From Bacteriovorax sp. MedPE-SWde (GTDB lineage: Bacteria; Bdellovibrionota; Bacteriovoracia; Bacteriovoracales; Bacteriovoracaceae), in assembly GCA_001874305.1 (NCBI GenBank), contig MPCU01000005.1, forward strand, positions 327,923-391,922: a stretch of 64,000 nucleotides of DNA, written 5' to 3'. The notes beneath the pieces are model-generated. The model worked only from the letters and a program-made list of their open reading frames with translations. It was not told the origin of the DNA and made no database searches. This document shows positions 1 through 7,376 of the stretch, piece by piece (position 1 is the stretch's first letter; each line of letters starts with the position of its first letter). Both the position numbers and the translations under genes were made by a program.

Positions 1-687
1 TAATCTTACTGAAGAGTAGAACTTAAGAGCGTTACCACCAGTAGTAGTCTCTGGGTTTCCAAACATAACACCAATTTTCATACGAAGTTGGTTAATAAAG
101 ATTACTGTTGTATTTGATCTATTGATTGAGCCAGTTAATTTTCTAAGTGCTTGTGACATTAGTCTTGCTTGTAGACCCATGTGAGAATCACCCATGTCAC
201 CTTCAAGCTCAGCTCTTGGAGTAAGGGCAGCAACAGAGTCAACGATTAGAAGGTCTACAGCACCAGATCTAACTAGCATATCTGTAATTTCTAAAGCTTG
301 TTCACCACTGTCTGGTTGTGAAATTAATGTGTTTGGAATATCTACACCTAAGTTTGATGCGTATCCTGTATCTAGTGCGTGTTCTGCATCGATGAATGCA
401 ACAGTACCGCCAGCTTTTTGACATTCTGCTGCGATGTGAAGAGTTAAAGTTGTTTTACCAGATGACTCTGGTCCATAGATTTCTATGATTCTTCCTTGAG
501 GTACACCACCCACACCAAGAGCAAGGTCTAGTCCAAGACAGCTCGTTGAGATTGATGGAATCTTGTCAGATGTTTTTTCACCATCAAGCTTCATGATTGC
601 ACCTTTACCAAATTGCTTTTCAATTGTTGAAAGGGCTAGGTCTAATGCTTTTGCTTTGTTCTTAGATTCTGTAGTGCTTGTTGTCAT
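1..687 (-). CDS. recA: RecA recombinase, 5' part (3' end outside window)
   Basis: Not in the ORF track because it runs off the window edge. Reading the minus strand from the ATG at 687 gives an open frame of 229 codons to base 1. It has RecA hallmarks: the N-terminal [20 protein letters not shown] stretch, [13 protein letters not shown], Walker [11 protein letters not shown], the FIDAEHALD segment, and [18 protein letters not shown]. RecA forms the ATP-dependent filament on single-stranded DNA for recombination and SOS induction. About the last third of the protein (the family is near 350 residues) lies beyond base 1. A purine-rich AAGGGGAA stretch precedes the start. I looked for a LexA operator upstream and found none I would defend. 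Confidence 0.97.
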   Translation of the reverse strand, partial: MTTSTTESKNKAKALDLALSTIEKQFGKGAIMKLDGEKTSDKIPSISTSCLGLDLALGVGGVPQGRIIEIYGPESSGKTTLTLHIAAECQKAGGTVAFIDAEHALDTGYASNLGVDIPNTLISQPDSGEQALEITDMLVRSGAVDLLIVDSVAALTPRAELEGDMGDSHMGLQARLMSQALRKLTGSINRSNTTVIFINQLRMKIGVMFGNPETTTGGNALKFYSSVRL

Positions 688-865
688 AGGAAGTTCCCCT
701 TAATTTCTGTTGTAACTATAATTGTTAGCATTTCTAATATTCATATACCAATGCAAAATCGGGCAGACTTTTTAATTCCAACCCGTTGGAATAATGAAGC
801 GTAAAGTCATACGAGATCATTAATTGATTTGGTAATTAATATTTTTAGCGTAAGTTATGCGTAAG
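688..865. other. Intergenic region upstream of recA
   Basis: This 178-base gap between the starts of recA and the end of pgpA (both minus strand) should hold the recA promoter. It is AT-rich. The only symmetry I noted is TAAC-N7-GTTA at about 713-727, which does not match a LexA box I know for this group (Bdellovibrio-type TTAC-N3-GTAA). No gene is visible. Confidence 0.4.
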
Positions 866-1357
866 TCAAGAGAAATTTTCTAACAGTTTAAATGTAAGAA
901 GATAGAAGCCTCCGGCCAGTAATCCAGCAATAACGTCGTCAAATAACGTCCCAAAGGCTGTTTCCATCTTATCAAAGTAGCTAACAGGCCATGGTTTAAG
1001 AATATCAAAGACTCTAAACCATGCGAAGCTGACTAAGAAATGCGTAAGTTCGTTACTTTGTAAAAAAAGTACGGCAATCCACATCCCAACGACTTCATCT
1101 ATTACAATCCACTTTGGATCATGCACACCAAGTCTCTTTTCGACCCTTTTTATAATAAAGACACTTATGACTGACAGTGTCACTAAAAAAGGAATGAATA
1201 AGAAAAATGGAGGATTCATTTGACCTAGAAAATAAAGGGGAAGTAGAATAGCTAAGCTTCCCATAGTTCCTGGAGCATAAGGCGATAAGCCTGAACCTAG
1301 GAAAGTAAGAAAGAATATTTCAGGGTCTTTTATTGAGATCTTTTTATCTTTTGTCAT
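866..1357 (-). CDS. pgpA: Phosphatidylglycerophosphatase A
   Basis: This 163-residue membrane phosphatase should dephosphorylate phosphatidylglycerol phosphate to phosphatidylglycerol in the inner membrane. The family motifs are clear: LGSGLSPYAPGTMGSL near residue 20, HDPKWIVIDEVVGMW near 80, and FRVFDILKPWPVSYFD followed by GTLFDDVIAGLLAG in the C-terminal part, with hydrophobic helices between them. Length is normal for the family. It is transcribed away from the RelA/SpoT-like gene at 1402 with only 44 bases between the starts, so the two share a divergent promoter region. It lies upstream of recA on the same strand but 178 bases away. Confidence 0.95.
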   Translation of the reverse strand: MTKDKKISIKDPEIFFLTFLGSGLSPYAPGTMGSLAILLPLYFLGQMNPPFFLFIPFLVTLSVISVFIIKRVEKRLGVHDPKWIVIDEVVGMWIAVLFLQSNELTHFLVSFAWFRVFDILKPWPVSYFDKMETAFGTLFDDVIAGLLAGGFYLLTFKLLENFS

Positions 1358-1401
1358 TTGGGAACTTTAACTTAACCGAACAGAATTAAAAAGAAATAAC
1401 C

Positions 1402-2649
1402 ATGTCGAGACCAGAATATTTAAAGAACTATACATTTGATTGGGAATTATTTGATGTCGTTGTAGGTGGAAAATCTGCACTTGATACGAAGTTTCTAATT
1501 TCACAAATTTATAACCAAGATCAGGTGACTGCTTTTTTACGTGGTTACGGATTAGATCCAAATGATCCAATCAGTAGAGCGGAGCTTTTTGGTAATTTTC
1601 AAGAAGCAATGCAGTTTATAAAAAGATACTTCCTTAAAGAGGGGAGTGCAGACGGTCTTGATTTAACTATACCAAGTCGTCTCTATACAATTGTAGACGT
1701 AAGAGATTTATTTCTTATGGCCGCAGGTAGTTCTGAGTACGAACAAGAAGAAAAAATTTGGGCCGAAATTATTTTAAAGATAATGCATACAATTTTGCAT
1801 GTTGATAAAGATCTTCGTTCAAATTACTTCAGTGTTATTCAGACTCAAATCTTTGATAGATACTACAGGTATCTTCATCGTGATGCTGAGAATAATTTAT
1901 TCTTAAAGTTTGAAGACAACTTAATTCCTCTTGTAGACTTTGAGACGAAGTCTAAGAAGACAAGAGATAGTGTTATCATTAAGTTACTTCACAAAGCTGA
2001 GAATGTTGCGGAAGAGCTCTTTGATAGAGTAGGTATCAGAATTGTTACAAAGACAAAGTTTGATTGCCTAAGAGTTGTTAAATTTCTAATAGAACAAAAT
2101 ATCGTTGTTCCTCATAATATTAAACCAAGTCGTTCTGTGAATACGATTATTGATCTCGGAAAATTTCGTCAAAAATATAAGAACGTATTAAAGATGTCTT
2201 TGCGTAATGATCTCTCTGAAGATCGCTTTCTGGCCGCAATTAATAGAGAGCTTACAGAGTGTGGTTTTGAAACCGAAGGACCATCTGATAGGAATGACCA
2301 TACTAATAGTCGCTATAGATCAATTCAATTCACCAGCAGACAACTGATTAGATATAAGAACCCTTTCCTAAAAGAATTTATGGATATTAGGAAGTCTGCT
2401 AAGGAAGAAAGTGAAAGTGAACTTGCTAGTAAAATTCTAGCACTAGATTCTTCATTGATTGCTAGAGATATTAGATTCTTCTATCCATATGAAATCCAAG
2501 TCGTTGATGAAGAGTCTCATCTCGAAAATACTCAAGGGGAAGCCTCTCACCAAGAGTATAAAAGAGCTCAGAAGAACTCAGCGATGAACAGAGTCTTTGG
2601 GGAATTGTTAGCTTGTAAAGAATCAAACGAGTCGTCTGACAAAGCTTAA
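1402..2649 (+). CDS. Protein with RelA/SpoT synthetase-like C-terminal half
   Basis: This 415-residue cytosolic protein has no clear family name from memory. Its C-terminal half carries, in order, the motifs of a RelA/SpoT nucleotide pyrophosphotransferase: KKTRDSVIIKLLHK (about 185-198, like the basic ATP-binding segment), LFDRVGIRIV (about 206-215, like the Mg-binding Asp motif), RYRSIQF (about 304-310, like GYRSIH), PYEIQVVD (about 362-369, like EIQIRT) and GEASHQEYK (about 379-387, like AAHWAYK). The N-terminal 170 residues show no HD hydrolase motif. The Gly and His of GYRSIH and the Arg of EIQIRT differ, so activity may be altered or lost. It starts 44 bases from divergent pgpA and its last 27 bases overlap the convergent hydrolase gene. 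Fold assignment is inference from motifs. Confidence 0.6.
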   Translation: MSRPEYLKNYTFDWELFDVVVGGKSALDTKFLISQIYNQDQVTAFLRGYGLDPNDPISRAELFGNFQEAMQFIKRYFLKEGSADGLDLTIPSRLYTIVDVRDLFLMAAGSSEYEQEEKIWAEIILKIMHTILHVDKDLRSNYFSVIQTQIFDRYYRYLHRDAENNLFLKFEDNLIPLVDFETKSKKTRDSVIIKLLHKAENVAEELFDRVGIRIVTKTKFDCLRVVKFLIEQNIVVPHNIKPSRSVNTIIDLGKFRQKYKNVLKMSLRNDLSEDRFLAAINRELTECGFETEGPSDRNDHTNSRYRSIQFTSRQLIRYKNPFLKEFMDIRKSAKEESESELASKILALDSSLIARDIRFFYPYEIQVVDEESHLENTQGEASHQEYKRAQKNSAMNRVFGELLACKESNESSDKA

Positions 2650-3513
2650 GCTTCTTTCATTTATTGATTCAGGAAAGTCCACTTGTGGAACATGACTTCC
2701 ATCCTTCACTATATATAGGGTTGAGTGTTTAAGATACTTCTTTAAAATTCTTTGGAGATAGTTTGGAATAATCTTATCTTTATCTCCACCAATGATTAAA
2801 GAAGGAGTATCGATATTTTCAAGGTCATTTATAATTGTATGATTCTTCATTTCAGTGAGTAAGTGAAAAAAAATGTCAGAAGGTAGTTCACCAATTTTCT
2901 TCATGTAGTATTCTACAAATGAACTCTTTGTTTTACTGGTATTAAAACCGCCCTTCCATACAAAGAATCGTGCGACTGGATTCTTGTGAGAATTCTTCCA
3001 GATATAATCGTAAAGATCTCCGAGATGTTCTTGTACTTGGTGAAGTAAAGGTTCAGAAATATCCATGATATTAGAATCAAACATTACATCTTGAGGTGGG
3101 AAGACCGTTCCTGAAATAAGTATCATTCCCTTTAACTTACTAGGGTACATTCTTGAAAACTCGAGAGTGACATTTACACCCATACTATGTCCGAACATAA
3201 TTGTCTTAGTGATATTTAAACTTTCCAAAAGAGAGTTGATATCATTAGAAATATTAGTGAAAGTACAACTTTTAACACCACTCGTGGAGACAGATTCGTA
3301 ATGGCATCTGTAGTCGTGGATGAGAACTTTGAACCCTTGTTCATGAAAGTAATCAATTTGTAACATGAAATGTTCGACGTTACAGACAAGTCCGTAATTA
3401 AAAACTAAAACGGTATCAGTATTTTTAACATCCTCAGGTGAGAAATTTATTTTATAATGTATTTTTGTATTCTCATCAGAATTAAAATAATGTGCCTTAC
3501 TCTTCCAAAACAT
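2623..3513 (-). CDS. Alpha/beta hydrolase
   Basis: A serine hydrolase of the alpha/beta fold, about 296 residues. The nucleophile elbow is GHSMG in IMFGHSMGVNVTLEF. The acidic residue is likely in IIGGDKDKIIP, and the catalytic His in VKDGSHVPQVDFPE near the C-terminus. The oxyanion region is VFNYGLVCNVEHF. The substrate is unknown. The ORF track starts it at 3582, but AAGGA five bases before the ATG at 3513 and the overlap with the upstream FHA gene favour 3513; ATG at 3519 is an alternative. It is the last gene of the greA-recG operon, overlapping the FHA gene by 17 bases, and its 3' end overlaps the convergent gene at 2649 by 27 bases. Confidence 0.85.
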   Translation of the reverse strand: MFWKSKAHYFNSDENTKIHYKINFSPEDVKNTDTVLVFNYGLVCNVEHFMLQIDYFHEQGFKVLIHDYRCHYESVSTSGVKSCTFTNISNDINSLLESLNITKTIMFGHSMGVNVTLEFSRMYPSKLKGMILISGTVFPPQDVMFDSNIMDISEPLLHQVQEHLGDLYDYIWKNSHKNPVARFFVWKGGFNTSKTKSSFVEYYMKKIGELPSDIFFHLLTEMKNHTIINDLENIDTPSLIIGGDKDKIIPNYLQRILKKYLKHSTLYIVKDGSHVPQVDFPESINERSLSFVRRLV

Positions 3514-3931
3514 TTGCATCCTTACTTGCCTGGTAAATAAACTCTTCTTCCAGACTCGATATGAGTTTCGCAAGCTCGACATCTGTTATTTCTAGATTTT
3601 CAAGGTGCTTATAATATTCATTTGAATCAAGCAGAGACTCATCAGAGTATTGAATAATCTTAAACTTACTTGCACCAATAGTGATTGTATCGTTAGTTTT
3701 AATTACTATTGTTCCTGAGACTTTCTTATCATTTAGTAGAAAAGAATATTGTGACTCTATAATAAGACCTCTTTTAGAGATTCTTAAAAGAGCATGTTCT
3801 CTTTGAATACTTTGATCATTAAAAACAATATTGTTTTTTAAGCTCCTTCCAATCGTAATATGATGGAAAAAGAGCTCAATAACTCCAAGGCTTAATAAAT
3901 CAGGAGAATCTATAACTTCTAACTTAATCAT
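3497..3931 (-). CDS. FHA-domain protein
   Basis: A 144-residue protein whose first ~100 residues look like a forkhead-associated domain, which binds phosphothreonine peptides. The signature is ITIGRSLKNNIVFNDQSIQREHALL, with the GR, the N and the S-x-x-H of FHA domains, followed by SFLLNDKKVSG and DTITIGASKFKI, which match the late beta strands. The C-terminal ~40 residues are acidic and likely helical. No other domain is present, so it is a stand-alone phosphopeptide reader. It lies 25 bases after recG and overlaps the hydrolase gene by 17 bases. I see no good ribosome binding site, so translation may be coupled to recG. Confidence 0.82.
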   Translation of the reverse strand: MIKLEVIDSPDLLSLGVIELFFHHITIGRSLKNNIVFNDQSIQREHALLRISKRGLIIESQYSFLLNDKKVSGTIVIKTNDTITIGASKFKIIQYSDESLLDSNEYYKHLENLEITDVELAKLISSLEEEFIYQASKDANVLEE

Positions 3932-3956
3932 GAATTTATTTTAGGTTAGTTTTAAC

Positions 3957-6047
3957 TTAAATTGTAGTGAGAATCTTTTCATCATCTACGATATTGTTGT
4001 AGTAGGGGGTAAGGCTTTCAAGCAGTGGTAAATCTTTAATTACTTTATAGAGAATTTCCTGATGAATTAAGACATTTGATATTCTCTTTTGAGTCATGAC
4101 CCCTGATTGCTCAGCTCCAAATAGGTCACCTTCTCCTCTAATTTTAAGGTCTTCTTCGGCGATTTTGAATCCGTCACTATTTTTCTCAATTACTTGAAGT
4201 CTATGCATTGTCTCTGGCTGTAAAACTCTGTCTGTTACGAGGAAGCAAAATCCCGGCTTGTCACCCCTTCCCACACGTCCTCTCATTTGATGAAGAGAGC
4301 TTAGCCCAAATCTTTCTGGATTTAAAATACCCATAATAGTTGAGTTTATAACATTGATACCAACTTCAATAACAGATGTTGCAACAAGAATATCAATTTT
4401 GTGTTCAGTAAAATCCTTAAAGGTCTGGCTTTTTTCATGGGCCTTCATCTGTCCATGCAAAGGAGAAACTCTATAGTTCGGGAAGAAGTGACGAAACCTT
4501 TTTAGTGTAAGCTCAAGGTCTATCATATTTTGGTCAGGAGTTTCAGTTATGGCCGGGACTATTATATAGGCCTGTTCTCCCATTTCAATTCTAGCTTTTA
4601 TAAAGCCTAAGAACTTATCAAAATTCTCTGGAGTTACAATTCGCGTCTTGGCGCCTTTTCTTCCTTTAGGCATTGATTTAATAATCGAAATATCAAGATC
4701 ACCGTATTGTGTAAGACTGAGAGATCTGGGTATTGGAGTCGCAGACATTATAAGACAGTGAGAACCTATACCTTTTCTTACAAGTTTTAACCTTTGCTCA
4801 ACACCGAATTTATGTTGTTCATCAATAATTGATAAACCGAGATCATTAAAAATAACACTATCTTGGAAAAGTGAATGAGTACCGATTATAAGGTCTACTC
4901 TTCCTTCTTCTAGGTCTTCTAAGAGAGACTTTTTTTCACTACTACTTGTACTACCAAGTAAGAGTCTTATTCTAATATCACTAGGTAGAATCTCTGCGAT
5001 GCTCTCAAAGTGTTGAAGAGCTAGAGATTCTGTCGGACACATTAATGCCACTTGTTTGTTCTTCTTAATTGTTAGAAAACTTGCAATTACTGCAACGGTT
5101 GTTTTTCCACAACCAACGTCACCTTGAACTAGTCTCATCATGGGAGATCCAGTTTTAAAGTCAGTTACTATATCAGAAAGGGTAGTCTTTTGATCTTCCG
5201 TTAGTTCGTAAGGATAAAGTGAGAATGAATCCTTTAACTCGGAGTCATTTATAGTAATTGAGAGACCCTCAATGGACTTTCTGGTCTGTTTTCTATAATT
5301 AACTTTAACCTGATCATTGAAAAATTCTTCATATATTAGACGATCCATTGCTCGATTAAATTCATCTTCGCTCCACTTAGATGACTCAACCTTTCCATGT
5401 AAATAGCGAAAAGACTCTGCTCGAGAGAGTAGCTTGTTCTTGCTAATTAGTTCTACAGGGAGGTTTTCTTGGATACTATCCCAAAAATCATTAGGGATTC
5501 TATCTATAACTTTCTTGAAGTGGTTTGTGCTTACAGTTGCCACTGTTGGATATTGAATCTTTAGTCCCGATTCTCCATTGAATAGCTCCGGTGAATTAAA
5601 GTCTGGATTTGCAATTTGCTTTGTCCCGTTAAATTCACTGACAACTCCAAGAAACTCTATTTCATCAAGAGACTCAATTTTACTTCTTACTGAGCCATAA
5701 CAATTAAATAATTTAAGAGTTAGTAGCTGTGAAGAGAGCTTATCTTGTACATTAACAGATAGATTAAAGAGAGATGCCCTGCCTTTTCCACTTGCTCTAA
5801 AGTTGGGTTTGGTTTGGACGGATATAACTTTTCCAATACCACGAAAGTAACTGCCAATATTTGAAAACTTAAATGAATTTACTTCGGGGAGACGTACAAT
5901 CTTTTTAGGGAGGACCCATAACAGGTCCTCGATTGTATTAATATTGGCACTATTGAGTTTTTCTACAGTCTTAGAACTTTTCTTGTAGAGATCGTTAATT
6001 GAACTTGTAAGCAGTAGCTTATTTGTACTCAAACGATTCAACCTCAT
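3957..6047 (-). CDS. recG: ATP-dependent DNA helicase RecG
   Basis: A 696-residue helicase that remodels branched DNA (replication forks, Holliday junctions). It has a wedge/OB region in the first ~250 residues, then superfamily 2 motifs: Walker A GDVGCGKTTVAV, DEQHKFGVEQR (the usual DEQHRFG with Lys for Arg), SATPIPRSL, VATSVIEVGINV, and the RecG-type MRGRVGRG. Length is normal for the family. The ATG at 6047 overlaps greA by 29 bases; an in-frame TTG at 6032 preceded by GAGG is a possible alternative start. It is in the middle of the operon from the secreted protein gene at 7295 to the hydrolase at 2623. Confidence 0.97.
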   Translation of the reverse strand: MRLNRLSTNKLLLTSSINDLYKKSSKTVEKLNSANINTIEDLLWVLPKKIVRLPEVNSFKFSNIGSYFRGIGKVISVQTKPNFRASGKGRASLFNLSVNVQDKLSSQLLTLKLFNCYGSVRSKIESLDEIEFLGVVSEFNGTKQIANPDFNSPELFNGESGLKIQYPTVATVSTNHFKKVIDRIPNDFWDSIQENLPVELISKNKLLSRAESFRYLHGKVESSKWSEDEFNRAMDRLIYEEFFNDQVKVNYRKQTRKSIEGLSITINDSELKDSFSLYPYELTEDQKTTLSDIVTDFKTGSPMMRLVQGDVGCGKTTVAVIASFLTIKKNKQVALMCPTESLALQHFESIAEILPSDIRIRLLLGSTSSSEKKSLLEDLEEGRVDLIIGTHSLFQDSVIFNDLGLSIIDEQHKFGVEQRLKLVRKGIGSHCLIMSATPIPRSLSLTQYGDLDISIIKSMPKGRKGAKTRIVTPENFDKFLGFIKARIEMGEQAYIIVPAITETPDQNMIDLELTLKRFRHFFPNYRVSPLHGQMKAHEKSQTFKDFTEHKIDILVATSVIEVGINVINSTIMGILNPERFGLSSLHQMRGRVGRGDKPGFCFLVTDRVLQPETMHRLQVIEKNSDGFKIAEEDLKIRGEGDLFGAEQSGVMTQKRISNVLIHQEILYKVIKDLPLLESLTPYYNNIVDDEKILTTI

Positions 6048-6492
6048 ATTCTATATCGCCCTTAGGAGCTCTAACTATAACAGCGTCACCTTCTTCTTTT
6101 CCAATAAGAGATTTTCCAAGAGGACTATTGTAAGAAACTTTTCCTATTTTCATATCAGATTCAGATTCTCCAACAATTTGGTATGTATGTGATTCATCTG
6201 TATCTACATTTAGAATTGTTACAGTTGCTCCAAAAACTATTTTATCAGAAGTAACTGTTGAAGGATCAATTACATTTGATGTTGCAACGATACCTTGAAG
6301 TTGACTGACTCTACCTTCTACTTGAGACTGTTTCTCTTTAGCTGCATGATACTCAGCATTTTCTTTTAAGTCACCTAGCTCTCTAGCTTCACCAATTGTT
6401 ACTCTTAGCTCTTCTCTTACTACTTTAATAAGGTGATCAAGCTCAGTTAGAACCTTATCGTAACCTTCTTTTGTAATTGGATTATCATTCAT
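6019..6492 (-). CDS. greA: Transcription elongation factor GreA
   Basis: This 157-residue protein rescues backtracked RNA polymerase by stimulating transcript cleavage through the secondary channel. The N-terminal coiled coil has the family motif ITKEGYDKVLTELDHL, the acidic tip region is ARELGDLKENAEYHAAKEKQ, and the C-terminal globular domain contains KISYNSPLGK-like KVSYNSPLGKSLIGKEEGD. Length is normal. It is followed by recG with a 29-base overlap and preceded by the zinc-ribbon gene 11 bases upstream, so it belongs to the six-gene minus-strand operon. Confidence 0.97.
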   Translation of the reverse strand: MNDNPITKEGYDKVLTELDHLIKVVREELRVTIGEARELGDLKENAEYHAAKEKQSQVEGRVSQLQGIVATSNVIDPSTVTSDKIVFGATVTILNVDTDESHTYQIVGESESDMKIGKVSYNSPLGKSLIGKEEGDAVIVRAPKGDIEYEVESFEYK

Positions 6493-6503
6493 AATTTATT
6501 CCT

Positions 6504-6803
6504 TTAAAATTTAAATAATGCATTAGCTGCATTTACGAGATCATCCTTGTCTGTACCATTATTTCCACTACCTTTGAGTATGAAATAATCACAGAAATTA
6601 GACTTCTCTTTTTCGACGATTCTGTCTGCACTACTTTCTCTGCATTCATTATATGCGCTTTGGTCATAGAACTTACACATTTTACAACAGTGAAGACTTG
6701 CATAGCAATATGGACATTCTTCGTTGCGAAGTATTTTTTGCTCCGCGGTAAGGTCGAGATCCTTATGGCAACTATGGCATTGAATTTTTGTCGAAAGGTC
6801 CAC
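6504..6803 (-). CDS. Small Cys-rich zinc-ribbon protein
   Basis: A 99-residue protein starting at GTG, which follows directly on the TAA of the upstream gene. It contains CHSCHKDL, CPYC, CKMCKFYD and a later NECRE...NFCDYF, so up to ten cysteines in a probable double zinc site. The segment CKMCKFYDQSAYNECRE with KEKSNFCDYF resembles a small uncharacterised family I have seen in Deltaproteobacteria and relatives, but I cannot name it. It is 11 bases upstream of greA and co-transcribed with it, so a role in transcription or stress is possible but not shown. Confidence 0.75.
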   Translation of the reverse strand: MDLSTKIQCHSCHKDLDLTAEQKILRNEECPYCYASLHCCKMCKFYDQSAYNECRESSADRIVEKEKSNFCDYFILKGSGNNGTDKDDLVNAANALFKF

Positions 6804-7295
6804 TTAAAAACTCCACTGCTTCCCTAAGTATGCCCCGGGTTGAACTTGACCATTACTGTCGGTCTTGAGGAAAATCTTAGGAAAATTTCTTTTATTGTAT
6901 TCTTCAATCGCTTTATTTAAGTACTGTTCATTAGCACTTTCGATAGTCTTTGTAATGAGAAAGTTAATGAGAAGTGTTGAAGCACCTGCTATTAGGAGTC
7001 CTTTTCTATTTTTGTCACTTGAATTAACAATAAAAGCACTAAGGACAAGCCCTGTTCCAATAGATCCTATTACGGCCGGTCGCCACTTGTTCTCTGATGT
7101 CGATTGATATTGCTTAAGATACTTATATGCCTTTTCATCTTTTTCTAGATGAAACTTTAGTCCCTCTCCCTTTCTCGTTGAGCTTGGATCGACAAGAACT
7201 TCCTGCTGATTAATTATAGCAATTCGACTACATGCTTCATAACTGTGAGCTGTAAGTGAAAGTAGGGTAAGGAAAGCGATAAACATTGTTTTCAT
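6804..7295 (-). CDS. Exported protein with two membrane-type segments, unknown function
   Basis: Unrecognised protein of about 163 residues. The start at 7295 gives a signal peptide, MKTMFIAFLTLLSLTAHS, followed by two Cys/charged residues; the ORF track's start at 7310 adds five residues and has no better ribosome binding site. Two further hydrophobic stretches, AVIGSIGTGLVLSAFIVNS and GLLIAGASTLLINFLITK, suggest an inner-membrane hairpin. The C-terminus is polar and ends in GAYLGKQWSF, which could be a terminal beta strand with aromatic end. It is the first gene of the operon leading to greA and recG and is divergent from the UbiB-type kinase at 7377. Confidence 0.7.
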   Translation of the reverse strand: MKTMFIAFLTLLSLTAHSYEACSRIAIINQQEVLVDPSSTRKGEGLKFHLEKDEKAYKYLKQYQSTSENKWRPAVIGSIGTGLVLSAFIVNSSDKNRKGLLIAGASTLLINFLITKTIESANEQYLNKAIEEYNKRNFPKIFLKTDSNGQVQPGAYLGKQWSF

Positions 7296-7376
7296 AACTA
7301 TTTCTACCATTATTGGCTGTGTTTTTCAAAATAGATGTTCGTGATAGAATTAATAGATAATTAACGGTGGAAATTT

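Noticed and set aside
688-865. LexA/SOS box upstream of recA
   Set aside because: Only a TAAC-N7-GTTA symmetry found; no match to the known LexA motifs of this or related groups.
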